The notes beneath the pieces are model-generated. The model was not told where the DNA came from. It was given only the letters and a program-made list of their open reading frames with translations, and did not search any database. A program made the translations under genes and the position numbers. From contig CACWWZ010000020.1 of the NCBI GenBank assembly GCA_902764705.1, positions 1-57,275 on the forward strand: a DNA stretch of 57,275 bases, read 5' to 3'. Below are positions 7,129 through 14,530 of this stretch, in pieces; the stretch's first letter is position 1; every line of letters begins with the position of its first letter. The stretch is from an uncultured Prevotellaceae bacterium. Its GTDB lineage: Bacteria > Bacteroidota > Bacteroidia > Bacteroidales > Bacteroidaceae.

Positions 7129-7842
7129 ATGGTGAAACCGCTGATAGACGCACATACCCATACGGTGGCATCCGGCCATGCCTACAGCAGTTTGCAGGAG
7201 ATGGCCAAGGCTGCTGCCGAAAAGGGATTGCAAGTATTAGGCATCACGGAACACGGGCCGAGTGTTCCTGGCACTTGTCCGCTTCTATATTTCAAAAACA
7301 TGTTCGTTGTGCCTCGCCAGATGTACGGCATACGTCTGCTGATGGGGTGTGAGGTGAATATCCTTGATACCAATGGCAGTATCGATATGCCTGATGACTT
7401 CATCGGATATCTGGATATTGTCATAGCCGGCATACATGCAGCATGGTATAAGGGTGGCTCGAAGGATGAAAATACAGAGGGTATGATCAAGGTCATCAGG
7501 AATCCGAAAGTTCACATGATAAGCCATCCTGGCGATGGTTCTGCAGATCTTGACTTTGAGAAGCTGGTGCTGGCTGCAAAAGAGGCACACACTTTACTGG
7601 AGATTAACAACCATTCGCTGGCTCCTCAGCGGAAGAAGACCGTTGCCCGTGACAACAATCTTGAGATTCTGCGCCTTTGCAAGAAGTATGAGGTGCCTAC
7701 AATCCTTGGCAGCGATGCGCATATCTCATTCCAGATTGCCGACTATGAGCGCTTGTATCCGTTACTGGCTGAGACGGAATTTCCTGATGAGCTTGTTATG
7801 AACTATTGGCCAGAAAAGTTCTTCGATTATCTTGGTATATAG
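7129..7842 (+). CDS. PHP-domain phosphatase (YcdX-like)
   Basis: The 237-residue protein has the PHP metal ligands: IDAHTHTVASGHAYS (HxH), GITEHGP, GIHAAWYK, MISHPGDG and GSDAHIS. These match the YcdX family of trinuclear-zinc phosphatases. The gene begins 2 bp after the cyclophilin stop and is probably cotranscribed with it. The substrate is unknown. Confidence 0.88.
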   Translation: MVKPLIDAHTHTVASGHAYSSLQEMAKAAAEKGLQVLGITEHGPSVPGTCPLLYFKNMFVVPRQMYGIRLLMGCEVNILDTNGSIDMPDDFIGYLDIVIAGIHAAWYKGGSKDENTEGMIKVIRNPKVHMISHPGDGSADLDFEKLVLAAKEAHTLLEINNHSLAPQRKKTVARDNNLEILRLCKKYEVPTILGSDAHISFQIADYERLYPLLAETEFPDELVMNYWPEKFFDYLGI

Positions 7843-7843
7843 A

Positions 7844-8461
7844 CTAACGGTCTTCTGAAATGGGATATTCCAACATCAGCTTCTCAATAAGGGGAACATA
7901 CCACGTCTTGAATTGCTCTGCCGTTGGGGTATGGCCACCGGGAAAATGGAAGGTGCTGTGATAATGCTCCATGAACAATGGCTCGAAATGTGCCAGTGTG
8001 TCCTCTTCACCGAAAAGCCCCCATACGCGAACCTTATTATATATATTACAGCAGTCAAACTGATGGGCTTCCATCTCCTCGAACTCGCTGATAAGCTGCT
8101 CATCGATGGTAAAGTCCTGCTTGCCGTCTGCTCTTGGTGACTTGTACTGATGGTTGCCGATACGCTCGCGGAGGAATTCTGACATCTTGAAGTGCGGATT
8201 GCCGAGTAGGGCAGGGACTCCGATAATCGGAGAGATCATCTGTGCATAGAACGAACCACAGCTGTTGCCAACCAACACGTCCGGCTTCTTCTGGTCGCAG
8301 ATGTCGCGGATGAGCCTGACGGCATCGGCAGGGTGGAGTGGTAGGTCGGGAGTCAGTACGGTGGCCTTCCCATCGAAAGCCTCATGCAATGCCAACGCAG
8401 GCACACAACTGCCGCTGGCATAGAATCCGTGAAGGAACAGTATCTTCTTTTGCTTTTGCAT
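7844..8461 (-). CDS. YqiA/YcfP-like alpha/beta hydrolase
   Basis: The 205-residue protein starts at the ATG at 8461 (MQKQKKILFLHGFYASGS, with the family HGF oxyanion loop). The nucleophile elbow is GNSCGSFYA, close to the GSSLGGYYA of YqiA esterases, and the catalytic His is likely in FPGGHTP. It probably hydrolyses short-chain esters in the cytosol. It converges with the PHP gene with 1 bp between stops. A TACCTTTG box at 8471-8478 leaves only a very short leader. Confidence 0.78.
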   Translation of the reverse strand: MQKQKKILFLHGFYASGSCVPALALHEAFDGKATVLTPDLPLHPADAVRLIRDICDQKKPDVLVGNSCGSFYAQMISPIIGVPALLGNPHFKMSEFLRERIGNHQYKSPRADGKQDFTIDEQLISEFEEMEAHQFDCCNIYNKVRVWGLFGEEDTLAHFEPLFMEHYHSTFHFPGGHTPTAEQFKTWYVPLIEKLMLEYPISEDR

Positions 8462-8470
8462 ATCGGGGTG

Positions 8471-8478
8471 CAAAGGTA
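8471..8478 (-). promoter_or_regulatory. -7 box for the YqiA-like gene
   Basis: TACCTTTG on the minus strand, 9 bp before the ATG at 8461. The predicted leader is a few nucleotides long. Confidence 0.65.
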
Positions 8479-8525
8479 CGAATAAGCGAGAACAATACAA
8501 AACAAAAAACGATTTTGTTTTTATT

Positions 8526-8552
8526 GTCGAGCGAAAGTACTTTCGGCGATGC
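8526..8552. repeat. Small palindromic repeat (GAGCGAAAGTACTTTCGG core)
   Basis: The arms CGAAAGTACTTTCG form a perfect palindrome with GTCGAG at one end, similar to the outer ends of the variable palindrome family seen elsewhere in the window. It lies between the YqiA-like gene and the XRE regulator. No coding role is seen. Confidence 0.45.
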
Positions 8553-8608
8553 CAAAGGTACTCAAAAAATCGCAGAAAAACGCCTCTGGATGCACTTTTC
8601 AGATAGTT

Positions 8609-8878
8609 TTAACTCTTGGGTACTGTGACGATATCCTCGCCCAAGGCAGTGGATATCTTGCAGATAGTTGATAGCGTCAGGTTATGTGTTCCCGACAGCC
8701 AGCGGCTCACCTCTGTCTCGGTCTTACCTAGACGCTGAGCCAGGTCCTTCTGTGTCATTCCCTTGATTTCAAGGATTTCGTAGATACGGTTGGCAATGGC
8801 CACCGATAATTCGATTTGCTGCTTACTCTCTGGGGATATGTCTTTTCTTATCCCGTCAATTACTCTGTTCGTTTTCAC
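8609..8878 (-). CDS. XRE-family regulator, HigA-like
   Basis: An 89-residue protein if started at the GTG at 8878. The helix-turn-helix is MTQKDLAQRLGKTETEVSRW, followed by LSGTHNLTLSTICKISTALG, as in HigA-type antitoxins. A consensus promoter (8883-8914) ends 4 bp before this GTG, so the mRNA would begin at or next to the start codon. No toxin gene is present on either side; only 150 bp and a degraded lipoprotein separate it from the YccF gene. It is therefore an orphan regulator or antitoxin that probably represses itself through the palindrome at 8900-8935. Confidence 0.75.
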   Translation of the reverse strand: MKTNRVIDGIRKDISPESKQQIELSVAIANRIYEILEIKGMTQKDLAQRLGKTETEVSRWLSGTHNLTLSTICKISTALGEDIVTVPKS

Positions 8879-8882
8879 GCTG

Positions 8883-8935
8883 CAAAAATAAATATAAAAG
8901 TTGATTTTTCCAAATGTTTTGGCCAAAAAATCAAC
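8883..8935 (-). promoter_or_regulatory. XRE promoter with overlapping operator palindrome
   Basis: Minus strand: TTTG (8911-8914), 20 bp, TATTTTTG (8883-8890). Perfect 10-bp arms GTTGATTTTT (8900-8909) and AAAAATCAAC (8926-8935) bracket the -33 element, an ideal position for repression by the XRE protein itself. Confidence 0.7.
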
Positions 8936-9036
8936 ATATATGCTTATTTTCATGTTAATTACTATGTTTGTTCACTCTATTCTTACTTATTACGTCTAGA
9001 AATAGTCGAACTTCTTCATGGCTTCTTCTTTAAACT

Positions 9037-9311
9037 ATGAGCCAAATTGTTATGAGAAAAACCATTTTGATGATTGCCGCATTCCTTTTTACAAGCGCGA
9101 TTCTGGCAGCTTGTGGTGGACGCTCTGCATTACAGGCGAGGACAGCATCGTCTACATCGAGAACGCTGTGTATAAAGACCATATCACAGTCAGCGACTTC
9201 CTTGATCTGGCAGAAGTCCATGAACTAGAAGATCGGCTCTTTCTCTACCACGACTCGATTGCCACGCCTCGCGATAAGGCCCTACATTACGAGACCTCTT
9301 GGCCTTGGTGA
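9037..9311 (+). pseudogene. Frameshifted small lipoprotein gene
   Basis: An ATG at 9037 (or 9052, MRKTILMIAA) opens a lipoprotein signal peptide with lipobox ILAAC, then the frame runs into unrelated residues. In the +2 frame a sensible continuation (GEDSIVYIENAVYKDHITVS ... LFLYHDSIATPRDKALHYE) runs to a stop at 9311. A single shift near 9115-9135 would join the two. A lipoprotein gene has probably decayed here. I do not recognise the family. Confidence 0.45.
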
Positions 9312-9451
9312 CCTTCTGCTTCGGCTCCATCTTCGGCATGGTGACGGTTAGGTTGTAGTCCCTTGCTAAGGGGCTGCCCTAAGCCAGGGATATAGTCAAG
9401 ATGGGACCGATTTTAAACTCGGTTAAACGATGCTGACAGTTTCTTTTCCTC
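9312..9451. other. Intergenic, apparently decayed DNA
   Basis: No intact gene. On the minus strand 9300-9360 can be read as YNLTVTMPKMEPKQKV, possibly a remnant of another protein, but there is no start or stop in a sensible place. A GGGGCTGCCC-like GC-rich stretch lies at about 9370-9380. Confidence 0.3.
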
Positions 9452-9532
9452 GTTGGATTTCATCCGACCTTTTCTTTGCCTCGGCATAGTCCAAACACAT
9501 TGGGCCTCTGCTCTCGGCTGCATGAAAACGTT
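9452..9532 (-). repeat. ~82-bp dispersed repeat, copy B
   Basis: Inverted copy of 5460-5541, about 90% identical by eye. The built-in hairpin GTTGGAT-TTC-ATCCGAC followed by CTTTTCT points along the plus strand, so it could terminate transcription from the decayed lipoprotein gene. It lies 10 bp beyond the stop of the YccF gene. Confidence 0.7.
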
Positions 9533-9541
9533 CATATTAGA

Positions 9542-9910
9542 CTATACGAGTTCTTTACCGAATGGTGACAGGGCCAGTTTTGCCAAACGGAAGTGCATCT
9601 TTCCGAAGGGGATGCCAATGATGGTGATGCAGAAAATGAGGCCGTAGAAAAGATGGGTGATCCAGATCCAGATGCCGCCCACGAAGAACCACAGCATATT
9701 CATGAATATGCTCAGACAACCTGGTTGTGATGGCTTCCACTTCACTTTCGTGCCGAACGGCCAGATGGCCAGCATACCCAGCTTCATGCTCTGTATGCCA
9801 AAAGGTATTCCGATGATGGTTATCATCAAAATCAGACCAGCTATGAAATACTCTAGGGCAATGTGCAGCCCGCCAAAGATAATCCAGATGATATTTCCTA
9901 ATGTTTTCAT
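9542..9910 (-). CDS. YccF domain membrane protein
   Basis: The 122-residue protein has two repeats of the YccF motif: NIIWIIFGGLHIALEYFIAG followed by ITIIGIPFGIQSMKLG, then MLWFFVGGIWIWITHLF followed by ITIIGIPFGKMHFRLAK. These are inner-membrane proteins of unknown function with four helices. Start and length fit the family. Confidence 0.88.
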   Translation of the reverse strand: MKTLGNIIWIIFGGLHIALEYFIAGLILMITIIGIPFGIQSMKLGMLAIWPFGTKVKWKPSQPGCLSIFMNMLWFFVGGIWIWITHLFYGLIFCITIIGIPFGKMHFRLAKLALSPFGKELV

Positions 9911-10073
9911 TCTAATCTCTTTCTAAAAGTTTCTGACTTTTAGACGTAATCCAGAGGCAAAAAGTTGCAAGACTTTAATCGAATATCAGGATGGACTTCT
10001 CAGTTTCAAGGACAAAACCGCTATGAAATATATACGTTAGTGTCATGCCAAATATAATAAGTCCCTGTGATTA
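9911..10073. other. Intergenic region without recognised gene
   Basis: 163 bp between YccF and the methyltransferase-like gene. It is AT-rich around 9950-10060. I see no RNA, terminator with a clear U-tract, or repeat here. Confidence 0.4.
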
Positions 10074-10553
10074 TTAAAACCTGCGAGTATGACGACGGTA
10101 ATCATCATACTCATTGCCAAAGTCACGATGTAAGCGACGCTCTTCGCTGAGTACCTGGATAAACATGATGGCAAAGAAGAGGAGCCAGACGATGACAGCC
10201 TGCCAAGTGAATAGCCACAGGGCGAAGCCAATGAGATAAACGAGCGTACCCGTCAGCATGGGATTACGATTCAGACGGTAAGGGCCGTCCGTCATCAAGT
10301 GCTGTGTGCGTGGTGCCACTTCATGGCCAAAGGCATCCATGGGGTTTCCTTTACCACGAAGTTTCATATAGACAATCGTCCAAATGCTCAGCAGCAGTCC
10401 ACAGAGCATAAGCCCCCAAGCAACCACATCCTTAGTTGCCACTTCTGACCAGAACGCAGGTCTTCCTGATACCAGCCACATCAATGTGGGTATCAGTCCC
10501 ACAAATAGCACAAAGCCTAAAGAATAACCCAATATGTCTCTTAACTGTTTCAT
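10074..10553 (-). CDS. Isoprenylcysteine carboxyl methyltransferase-like membrane protein
   Basis: The 159-residue protein has four or five membrane helices and the ICMT/PEMT-family C-terminal core: GPYRLNRNPMLTGTLVYLIGF, then SEERRLHRDFGNEYDDYRRHTRRF (the E-E-x-x-L-x-x-x-FG-x-EY-x-x-Y motif that binds S-adenosylmethionine). Bacterial members methylate unknown lipid or isoprenoid substrates. It is separated by only 4 bp from the short gene at 10558. Confidence 0.82.
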   Translation of the reverse strand: MKQLRDILGYSLGFVLFVGLIPTLMWLVSGRPAFWSEVATKDVVAWGLMLCGLLLSIWTIVYMKLRGKGNPMDAFGHEVAPRTQHLMTDGPYRLNRNPMLTGTLVYLIGFALWLFTWQAVIVWLLFFAIMFIQVLSEERRLHRDFGNEYDDYRRHTRRF

Positions 10554-10557
10554 GTTT

Positions 10558-10785
10558 TCATATCATCTCACAGATTTTATCATTTCTAATAATCTTTGGG
10601 TCAGATTTGCCTGCCAGTACCAAGACCTTCTTACCATTTCGATAGATATGAAGCTGGCGTGAGCGGACTACTGCTGTGAGTTCTGCATCATCCTGCATAG
10701 CAAGCCAAAGGAGATGATAGATGCCATCCTCTTCAAATAGCTTTCGCTGCAGGTGTGAGCACATGTTTGTTGTGTCAATAGTCAT
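10558..10785 (-). CDS. Hypothetical protein, 75 aa; possibly truncated
   Basis: The sequence AVVRSRQLHIYRNGKKVLVLAGKSDPKII resembles the start of a larger Bacteroidales family that I cannot name with certainty, and the protein stops soon after it, so this may be a shortened gene. Its start overlaps the end of the acetyltransferase gene by 4 bp and it ends 4 bp before the methyltransferase gene, so it sits inside an operon and may still be translated. Confidence 0.45.
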   Translation of the reverse strand: MTIDTTNMCSHLQRKLFEEDGIYHLLWLAMQDDAELTAVVRSRQLHIYRNGKKVLVLAGKSDPKIIRNDKICEMI

Positions 10786-11396
10786 TTTATCTTCTTTTCA
10801 AACTTAAAAAGTCCGTCCTCTTGGTCAAACTGCTCCGGTATGTTGGGATCAGGGTGATGCTCATTGAAGAACTCAACGGCATGGAATCCGCAGCGGTTGA
10901 TATAAAAATGGATATTCCGGCGGTCGAAATACGGGGTGCTGGTTTCCCACACTTCAATCTCTGGATGCATGGCCTCTATGGCTTTCCAGATGGACTGGCC
11001 GATACCTTTGCTTTGAACGCACACCTTCACATAGAGGAATGCAAGTTGACCTACGGTCTTCCTCTGTCGCGACTCGGCAGAACTCAAGCAAGCTTGGCTC
11101 TGCGCTCGCTGCTCCATCGGTTCACCCAGAGTGCCGTTAGCGGTAATGATGGCACCGCCCACACGCTGGCCATCCTCGCTGACGGCTTCGTATGCTTCGG
11201 CACCTTCTGCCTCTAATGACTGATAAAAGTCCTTGTCAGGCAAAACCTGCCACTGGTTTGTTTCTTCTGCTTCTTTGTTGTATGCCTCGAAACCATGTCG
11301 GAAGGCCTCCTGCATTTCCTCTTTGAAGGCTATGGTATGCTCCTCAGAGAGTCTGATAAGTTGGATGCAATTATTGGGTGCTTTCTCTTTTTGCAT
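10782..11396 (-). CDS. GNAT-type acetyltransferase with in-frame palindromic insertion
   Basis: The ATG at 11396 gives a 204-residue protein. The acetyl-CoA site is LAFLYVKVCVQSKGIGQSIW (motif A, Q/R-x-x-G-x-G), and the C-terminal WETSTPYFDRRNIHFYINRCGF motif is typical of GNAT enzymes. Between motif D (VGGAIITANG) and motif A lies an unusual segment, QRAQSQACLSSAESRQR. It is encoded by a palindromic repeat (11065-11112) that also occurs between genes. The reading frame is kept across it. The substrate is unknown. Confidence 0.8.
   Translation of the reverse strand: MQKEKAPNNCIQLIRLSEEHTIAFKEEMQEAFRHGFEAYNKEAEETNQWQVLPDKDFYQSLEAEGAEAYEAVSEDGQRVGGAIITANGTLGEPMEQRAQSQACLSSAESRQRKTVGQLAFLYVKVCVQSKGIGQSIWKAIEAMHPEIEVWETSTPYFDRRNIHFYINRCGFHAVEFFNEHHPDPNIPEQFDQEDGLFKFEKKIK
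11065..11112 (-). repeat. Variable palindromic repeat inside GNAT gene
   Basis: Minus-strand ends GCGAGCGCAGAGCC and CTGCCGAGTCGCGA flank the centre AAGCTTGCTTGAGTT. The same core (CAGAGCCAAGCTTGCTTGAG) occurs at 47324-47368, and the same ends occur at 39056-39098. Confidence 0.7.
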
Positions 11397-11401
11397 ATCT
11401 C

Positions 11402-11665
11402 TTATTTGTTTATGAAATATATGAGGGCTATTTGAGCCAACAGAATCATAGGAAGACCATACTTGAATTTCTTGTGCATCGTCTTGTGGTGCCAGACTTG
11501 CATGCCTAACAAAGCACCGATGCTTCCACCGATAACAGCAAGTAATAGCAAAGTAGCCTCTGATATGCGCCAACTACCTTGTTTGGCCTTCCACTTATCT
11601 ATGCCATAGACAACGAAGGTCAGGACATTTATGCAAATGAGGGTATATACTATTGTCTGTGTCAT
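11402..11665 (-). CDS. DUF1294 membrane protein
   Basis: The 87-residue protein has three helices and the DUF1294 signature: YGIDKWKAKQGSWRISEATL, LLAVIGGSIGALLGMQVWHHKT and HKKFKYGLPMILL. Function is unknown. The start overlaps the stop of the upstream Sel1-like fragment by 4 bp (ATGA), and 5 bp separate it from the acetyltransferase gene. Confidence 0.88.
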   Translation of the reverse strand: MTQTIVYTLICINVLTFVVYGIDKWKAKQGSWRISEATLLLLAVIGGSIGALLGMQVWHHKTMHKKFKYGLPMILLAQIALIYFINK

Positions 11666-11826
11666 ACGCTCAATACCATTTGTATCCGTGTTCCTTGCAG
11701 TAGTCGATGGCAGACTTTTACGCCAGTGCCACGCTCATAGCAGACACCAAGGTTATTCATTGCCTTGGTATCACCCTGATACGCTTTTTCGCGGTAATCG
11801 TCTGCCTTGTTTCGCTCTTTTGGCAT
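11662..11826 (-). pseudogene. Truncated Sel1-repeat gene
   Basis: From the ATG at 11826: MPKERNKADDYREKAYQGDT then KAMNNLGVCYERGTGV, which is one Sel1-like repeat (ALGxxYxxGxGV). After it the frame changes to unrelated residues (KVCHRLLQGTR). The alternative frame gives AIDYCKEHGYKWY, which looks like the real family tail. A deletion or shift near 11700 has probably removed the repeats between. Coupling to DUF1294 by ATGA suggests the short product may still be made. Confidence 0.5.
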
Positions 11827-11877
11827 AAATTCACTTAAATCTGACCACAAAAGTAGCAAGAAATGCCGAATTATTGT

Positions 11878-11885
11878 TATCTTTG
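11878..11885 (+). promoter_or_regulatory. -7 box of TSUP transporter gene
   Basis: TATCTTTG, 24 bp before the ATG at 11910; no clear -33 TTTG. Confidence 0.55.
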
Positions 11886-11909
11886 CAAGATATTTTGAGA
11901 ATAATTAAG

Positions 11910-12647
11910 ATGAGTAGCATTGTTCTTTTCATATTCCTGCTAAGCATCGGAGCCAGTTTTGTGCAGCGCACCACGGGCTTCGGTTTTGGCATCTTTATTA
12001 TGACGATGCTGCCGTTTTTCCTGCCGACATACGGTGAAGCCACGACACTTTCTGGTTTGTTGGCCATCACCACCTCGGCTGTCATTGTTTGGAAACTGCG
12101 TGGTTTCATCACTTGGAAGCGGTTATGGCCAATACTGCTGACATTCATCATCATATCAACAATATCCATTTTCGCGCTGACTCGCATCGAAGACCACATC
12201 TTGAGACAGATACTTGGTGTTGCGCTCATTCTAATCAGCATCTATTTCGCTGTATTTAGCCAACGAATCAAGCTTCCCACAACCAAACACGTACAGGTGG
12301 GAGCTGGAACACTCAGCGGACTGATGGGAGGTTTCTTTGGTATGCAAGGCCCGCCAGCCGTGCTTTACTTCATCCAGTCGGAGCCAACCAAAGAGCACTA
12401 TATGGCAATGGCACAGACCTATTTCCTAATTGGCAATGTGATGATGACCATTGTCAGAGCCTACAATGGTTTCCTGACTACAACCGTACTGACGGATTAT
12501 TGTTTCGGATTGGGCGGAGTCATTATCGGCACCAGTTTGGGAGCCTATGTGTTCAACCACATTCCCAACCGCATTTTCCGCTACATTGTCTATGCGTATA
12601 TCGCAGTAAGCGGTATTATTATACTGTTATCGTCGTACCACAGCTAA
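11910..12647 (+). CDS. TauE/SafE (TSUP) family anion transporter
   Basis: The 245-residue protein has about eight hydrophobic helices in two halves. The first half has GASFVQRTTGFGFGIF, and the second has GTLSGLMGGFFGMQGPPAVLYF, the repeated TSUP signature (GGxxGxGGPP). The family moves sulfite, sulfoacetate or other organic sulfur anions across the inner membrane; the substrate here is unknown. The ATG at 11910 is chosen over the in-frame codon at 11874, which precedes the promoter. Its 3' end overlaps the convergent MBL gene by 29 bp. Confidence 0.85.
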   Translation: MSSIVLFIFLLSIGASFVQRTTGFGFGIFIMTMLPFFLPTYGEATTLSGLLAITTSAVIVWKLRGFITWKRLWPILLTFIIISTISIFALTRIEDHILRQILGVALILISIYFAVFSQRIKLPTTKHVQVGAGTLSGLMGGFFGMQGPPAVLYFIQSEPTKEHYMAMAQTYFLIGNVMMTIVRAYNGFLTTTVLTDYCFGLGGVIIGTSLGAYVFNHIPNRIFRYIVYAYIAVSGIIILLSSYHS

Positions 12648-13446
12648 AAGCATGAAGATGCTCGTCCATGATTGTTTTGTGAGTAGCAAAGACTTTATCA
12701 CCAGTACAATGGCTGGTGTAGAACAGTGTTTCGGGATATTTGGTTTTCAGCCTTTGAGCCAAAGCTGCCAGCTCTTCTTCCGTTTGCAGACCATCGAGAA
12801 GATGAAAGCCACCGACAACGGTATGAACCGGCCACGGACAAGCTGAGAGGATATTTTCCAGACCGCTATGGGCACAGCCTGTAAACAGCAGTCCATCGAT
12901 ATAGAGAGCCAGTTCATGACGGAAATCGTCGTGGATATAATTTCCAACGGTGTTCTCTGACCGTTGGTCAGAGTGTGGCGTTGCAATCTGCACATAGAGA
13001 TTTTGATTTCCTTTGGGCATCGGATGGTTCTGAGGGATATGAGCTATGACATGGATGTCCTCTGCTATCGCGCAGGTCTGATCTATCAGGACGAGTCTGT
13101 CATCGTCAATCTTTGGCCACTCCGCAGTAATACTATGGAGATTTCCTCGTTTAGAAAAGAACTTGCCACTCATAGCATCGGGCGATACAATGACTTTGGC
13201 TTTGTCATTAATCTCCATGAAATGCTTCAATCCTTCTGCATGGTCGCTGTGTCCGTGAGAGATAAATACATAGTCCACCGTACTGAGGTCTATGCCTAAG
13301 TGTGTTGCATTACGGATAAACAAATCACTGGCTCCTGTATCCAGCAAAATGCGATGCTTCTTTGTCTCAAAAAGAATCGACAAGCCATGCTCCGTCTCTA
13401 ACGAATCATCACACCTTCGATTATCTGATAGTACAGTCCACTTCAT
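12619..13446 (-). CDS. MBL-fold metallo-hydrolase, cytosolic
   Basis: The 275-residue protein carries the metallo-beta-lactamase zinc motif FISHGHSDHAEGL (about residues 61-73) and later LFTGCAHSGLENIL, VVGGFHLL and TSHCTGDKV. These match the family related to 7,8-dihydropterin-6-methyl-4-(beta-D-ribofuranosyl)-aminobenzene-5'-phosphate synthase. There is no signal peptide. Its start is 3 bp downstream of the PNPOx-like gene, so the two are likely cotranscribed. Confidence 0.88.
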   Translation of the reverse strand: MKWTVLSDNRRCDDSLETEHGLSILFETKKHRILLDTGASDLFIRNATHLGIDLSTVDYVFISHGHSDHAEGLKHFMEINDKAKVIVSPDAMSGKFFSKRGNLHSITAEWPKIDDDRLVLIDQTCAIAEDIHVIAHIPQNHPMPKGNQNLYVQIATPHSDQRSENTVGNYIHDDFRHELALYIDGLLFTGCAHSGLENILSACPWPVHTVVGGFHLLDGLQTEEELAALAQRLKTKYPETLFYTSHCTGDKVFATHKTIMDEHLHAFSCGTTITV

Positions 13447-13449
13447 ATT

Positions 13450-13965
13450 TTATTCCATTCGACCATATTTCATCTCTTCACCCTCTTTGTCATACTGTTT
13501 ACGCTTGCCTGTAGGGGGCTCCATCAAGGTAATCTTCACGACAGCGGTACGTTCGAGACTACGGGCGATGGCATCGTCGAAAGCATCCATGTGCTTGGGC
13601 AGGAAGTGCTGGCAGATGGCTCTTAGTGCCTCGATCTTTTGGTCTTTATTTGTGACTATTTCTGCCTTGCCAACCGCCATTGCTGATTTATACTGGAGTG
13701 TGAAACTGCCATCCTTAGGGCCAACAGTCGGAGCGCACTTGGTTACTGCCGACAAAGCCACTGTCGGATTGGCGGCTATGCAGTCCAGTTTGTCACCTTC
13801 CAAGGCACAATGAAAGTAGAATGTTTTTTCGTCTGTACGGGCAAGCGACAAAGGTACACCATAAGGCGTACCATCTGGTCGGGTGAAACTAACGGTTATA
13901 TATGGTGCTTTATCCAATACCTCCAACGCGAAGGCGGCATTCATTTCTCTACTAGCTTTTCTCAT
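13450..13965 (-). CDS. Pyridoxamine 5'-phosphate oxidase-like flavoprotein
   Basis: The 171-residue split-barrel protein (APYITVSFTRPDGTPYGVPLSL, FYFHCALEGDKLD, VALSAVTKCAP, SAMAVGKAEIV) belongs to the FMN-binding PNPOx-like group that includes Nim-type nitroimidazole reductases. It begins MRKASREM, similar to Nim proteins (MRR-x-D-R). It may reduce nitro compounds or other small molecules; resistance cannot be claimed from sequence. It is in an operon with the MBL gene. Confidence 0.8.
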   Translation of the reverse strand: MRKASREMNAAFALEVLDKAPYITVSFTRPDGTPYGVPLSLARTDEKTFYFHCALEGDKLDCIAANPTVALSAVTKCAPTVGPKDGSFTLQYKSAMAVGKAEIVTNKDQKIEALRAICQHFLPKHMDAFDDAIARSLERTAVVKITLMEPPTGKRKQYDKEGEEMKYGRME

Positions 13966-13981
13966 TGTTATAATCTTAATG

Positions 13982-14530
13982 TCATTCTAATATGTGGAAT
14001 GCCATCGAGCATTCTAGTTTTTGATAAGCCATGCGCTCATCTCCGTTAGCAAGATAGATGATGCCGCAATAGGTGAATCCGTGCTTCTCGATGTTGTGCT
14101 GCATGATACGATTATCTTTATGAGTATCGATGCGGATGTTTGCATCATGCGAGAAACAGAAGTCCATGACATAGCTAAAGATTCCGTGAACATCTGGGTA
14201 ACTGGCTATACGATGAACGACATGATAGGGCAGGGTGTCGTCTGTCCACTGACCATCATATATCTTCGAGTAGGTAGGCTCAGGGGAGGGTAGGAAAGCG
14301 AAATAGCCGACGATGCGACTAGTCGATTGGTCCTCACCATCGCCTTCTTCCAAGACAAAGCCACCATGCTTTTCCATATCGCTGAGGATGACGGCCTCCG
14401 ACGGGTAGCCGTCTGCCCATTGGTGCATGTTGCCTGATGACCGCATAATCTTCTTTGCGGCCTCCATCACCTGCATAATATCGGTGATGTCTGTTGGTCT
14501 TGCCTCCCTGATAGTCCTGCCCATCATCAT
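13982..14530 (-). CDS. GNAT family N-acetyltransferase
   Basis: The 182-residue protein begins MMMGRTIREARPTDITDIMQ, a typical GNAT N-terminus. It has VGYFAFLPSPEPTYSKIYDG, HRIASYPDVHGIFSYVMDFC (motif A position) and IRIDTHKDNRIMQHNIEKHGF (motif B). This matches the Bacteroidales family often seen with flavin oxidoreductases. The ATG overlaps the stop of the upstream oxidoreductase gene by 1 bp, indicating coupling. Confidence 0.85.
   Translation of the reverse strand: MMMGRTIREARPTDITDIMQVMEAAKKIMRSSGNMHQWADGYPSEAVILSDMEKHGGFVLEEGDGEDQSTSRIVGYFAFLPSPEPTYSKIYDGQWTDDTLPYHVVHRIASYPDVHGIFSYVMDFCFSHDANIRIDTHKDNRIMQHNIEKHGFTYCGIIYLANGDERMAYQKLECSMAFHILE

Noticed and set aside
8609-9311. Toxin-antitoxin pair
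   Set aside because: The XRE protein looks like an antitoxin, but the neighbouring frame is a broken lipoprotein, not a HigB/RelE toxin.
9300-9360. Minus-strand peptide YNLTVTMPKMEPKQKV as a gene
   Set aside because: No start, no domain, short; recorded only as possible decayed coding DNA.
13450-13965. nim-type nitroimidazole resistance gene
   Set aside because: Same superfamily and a similar N-terminus, but not close enough by eye to assign to nim.
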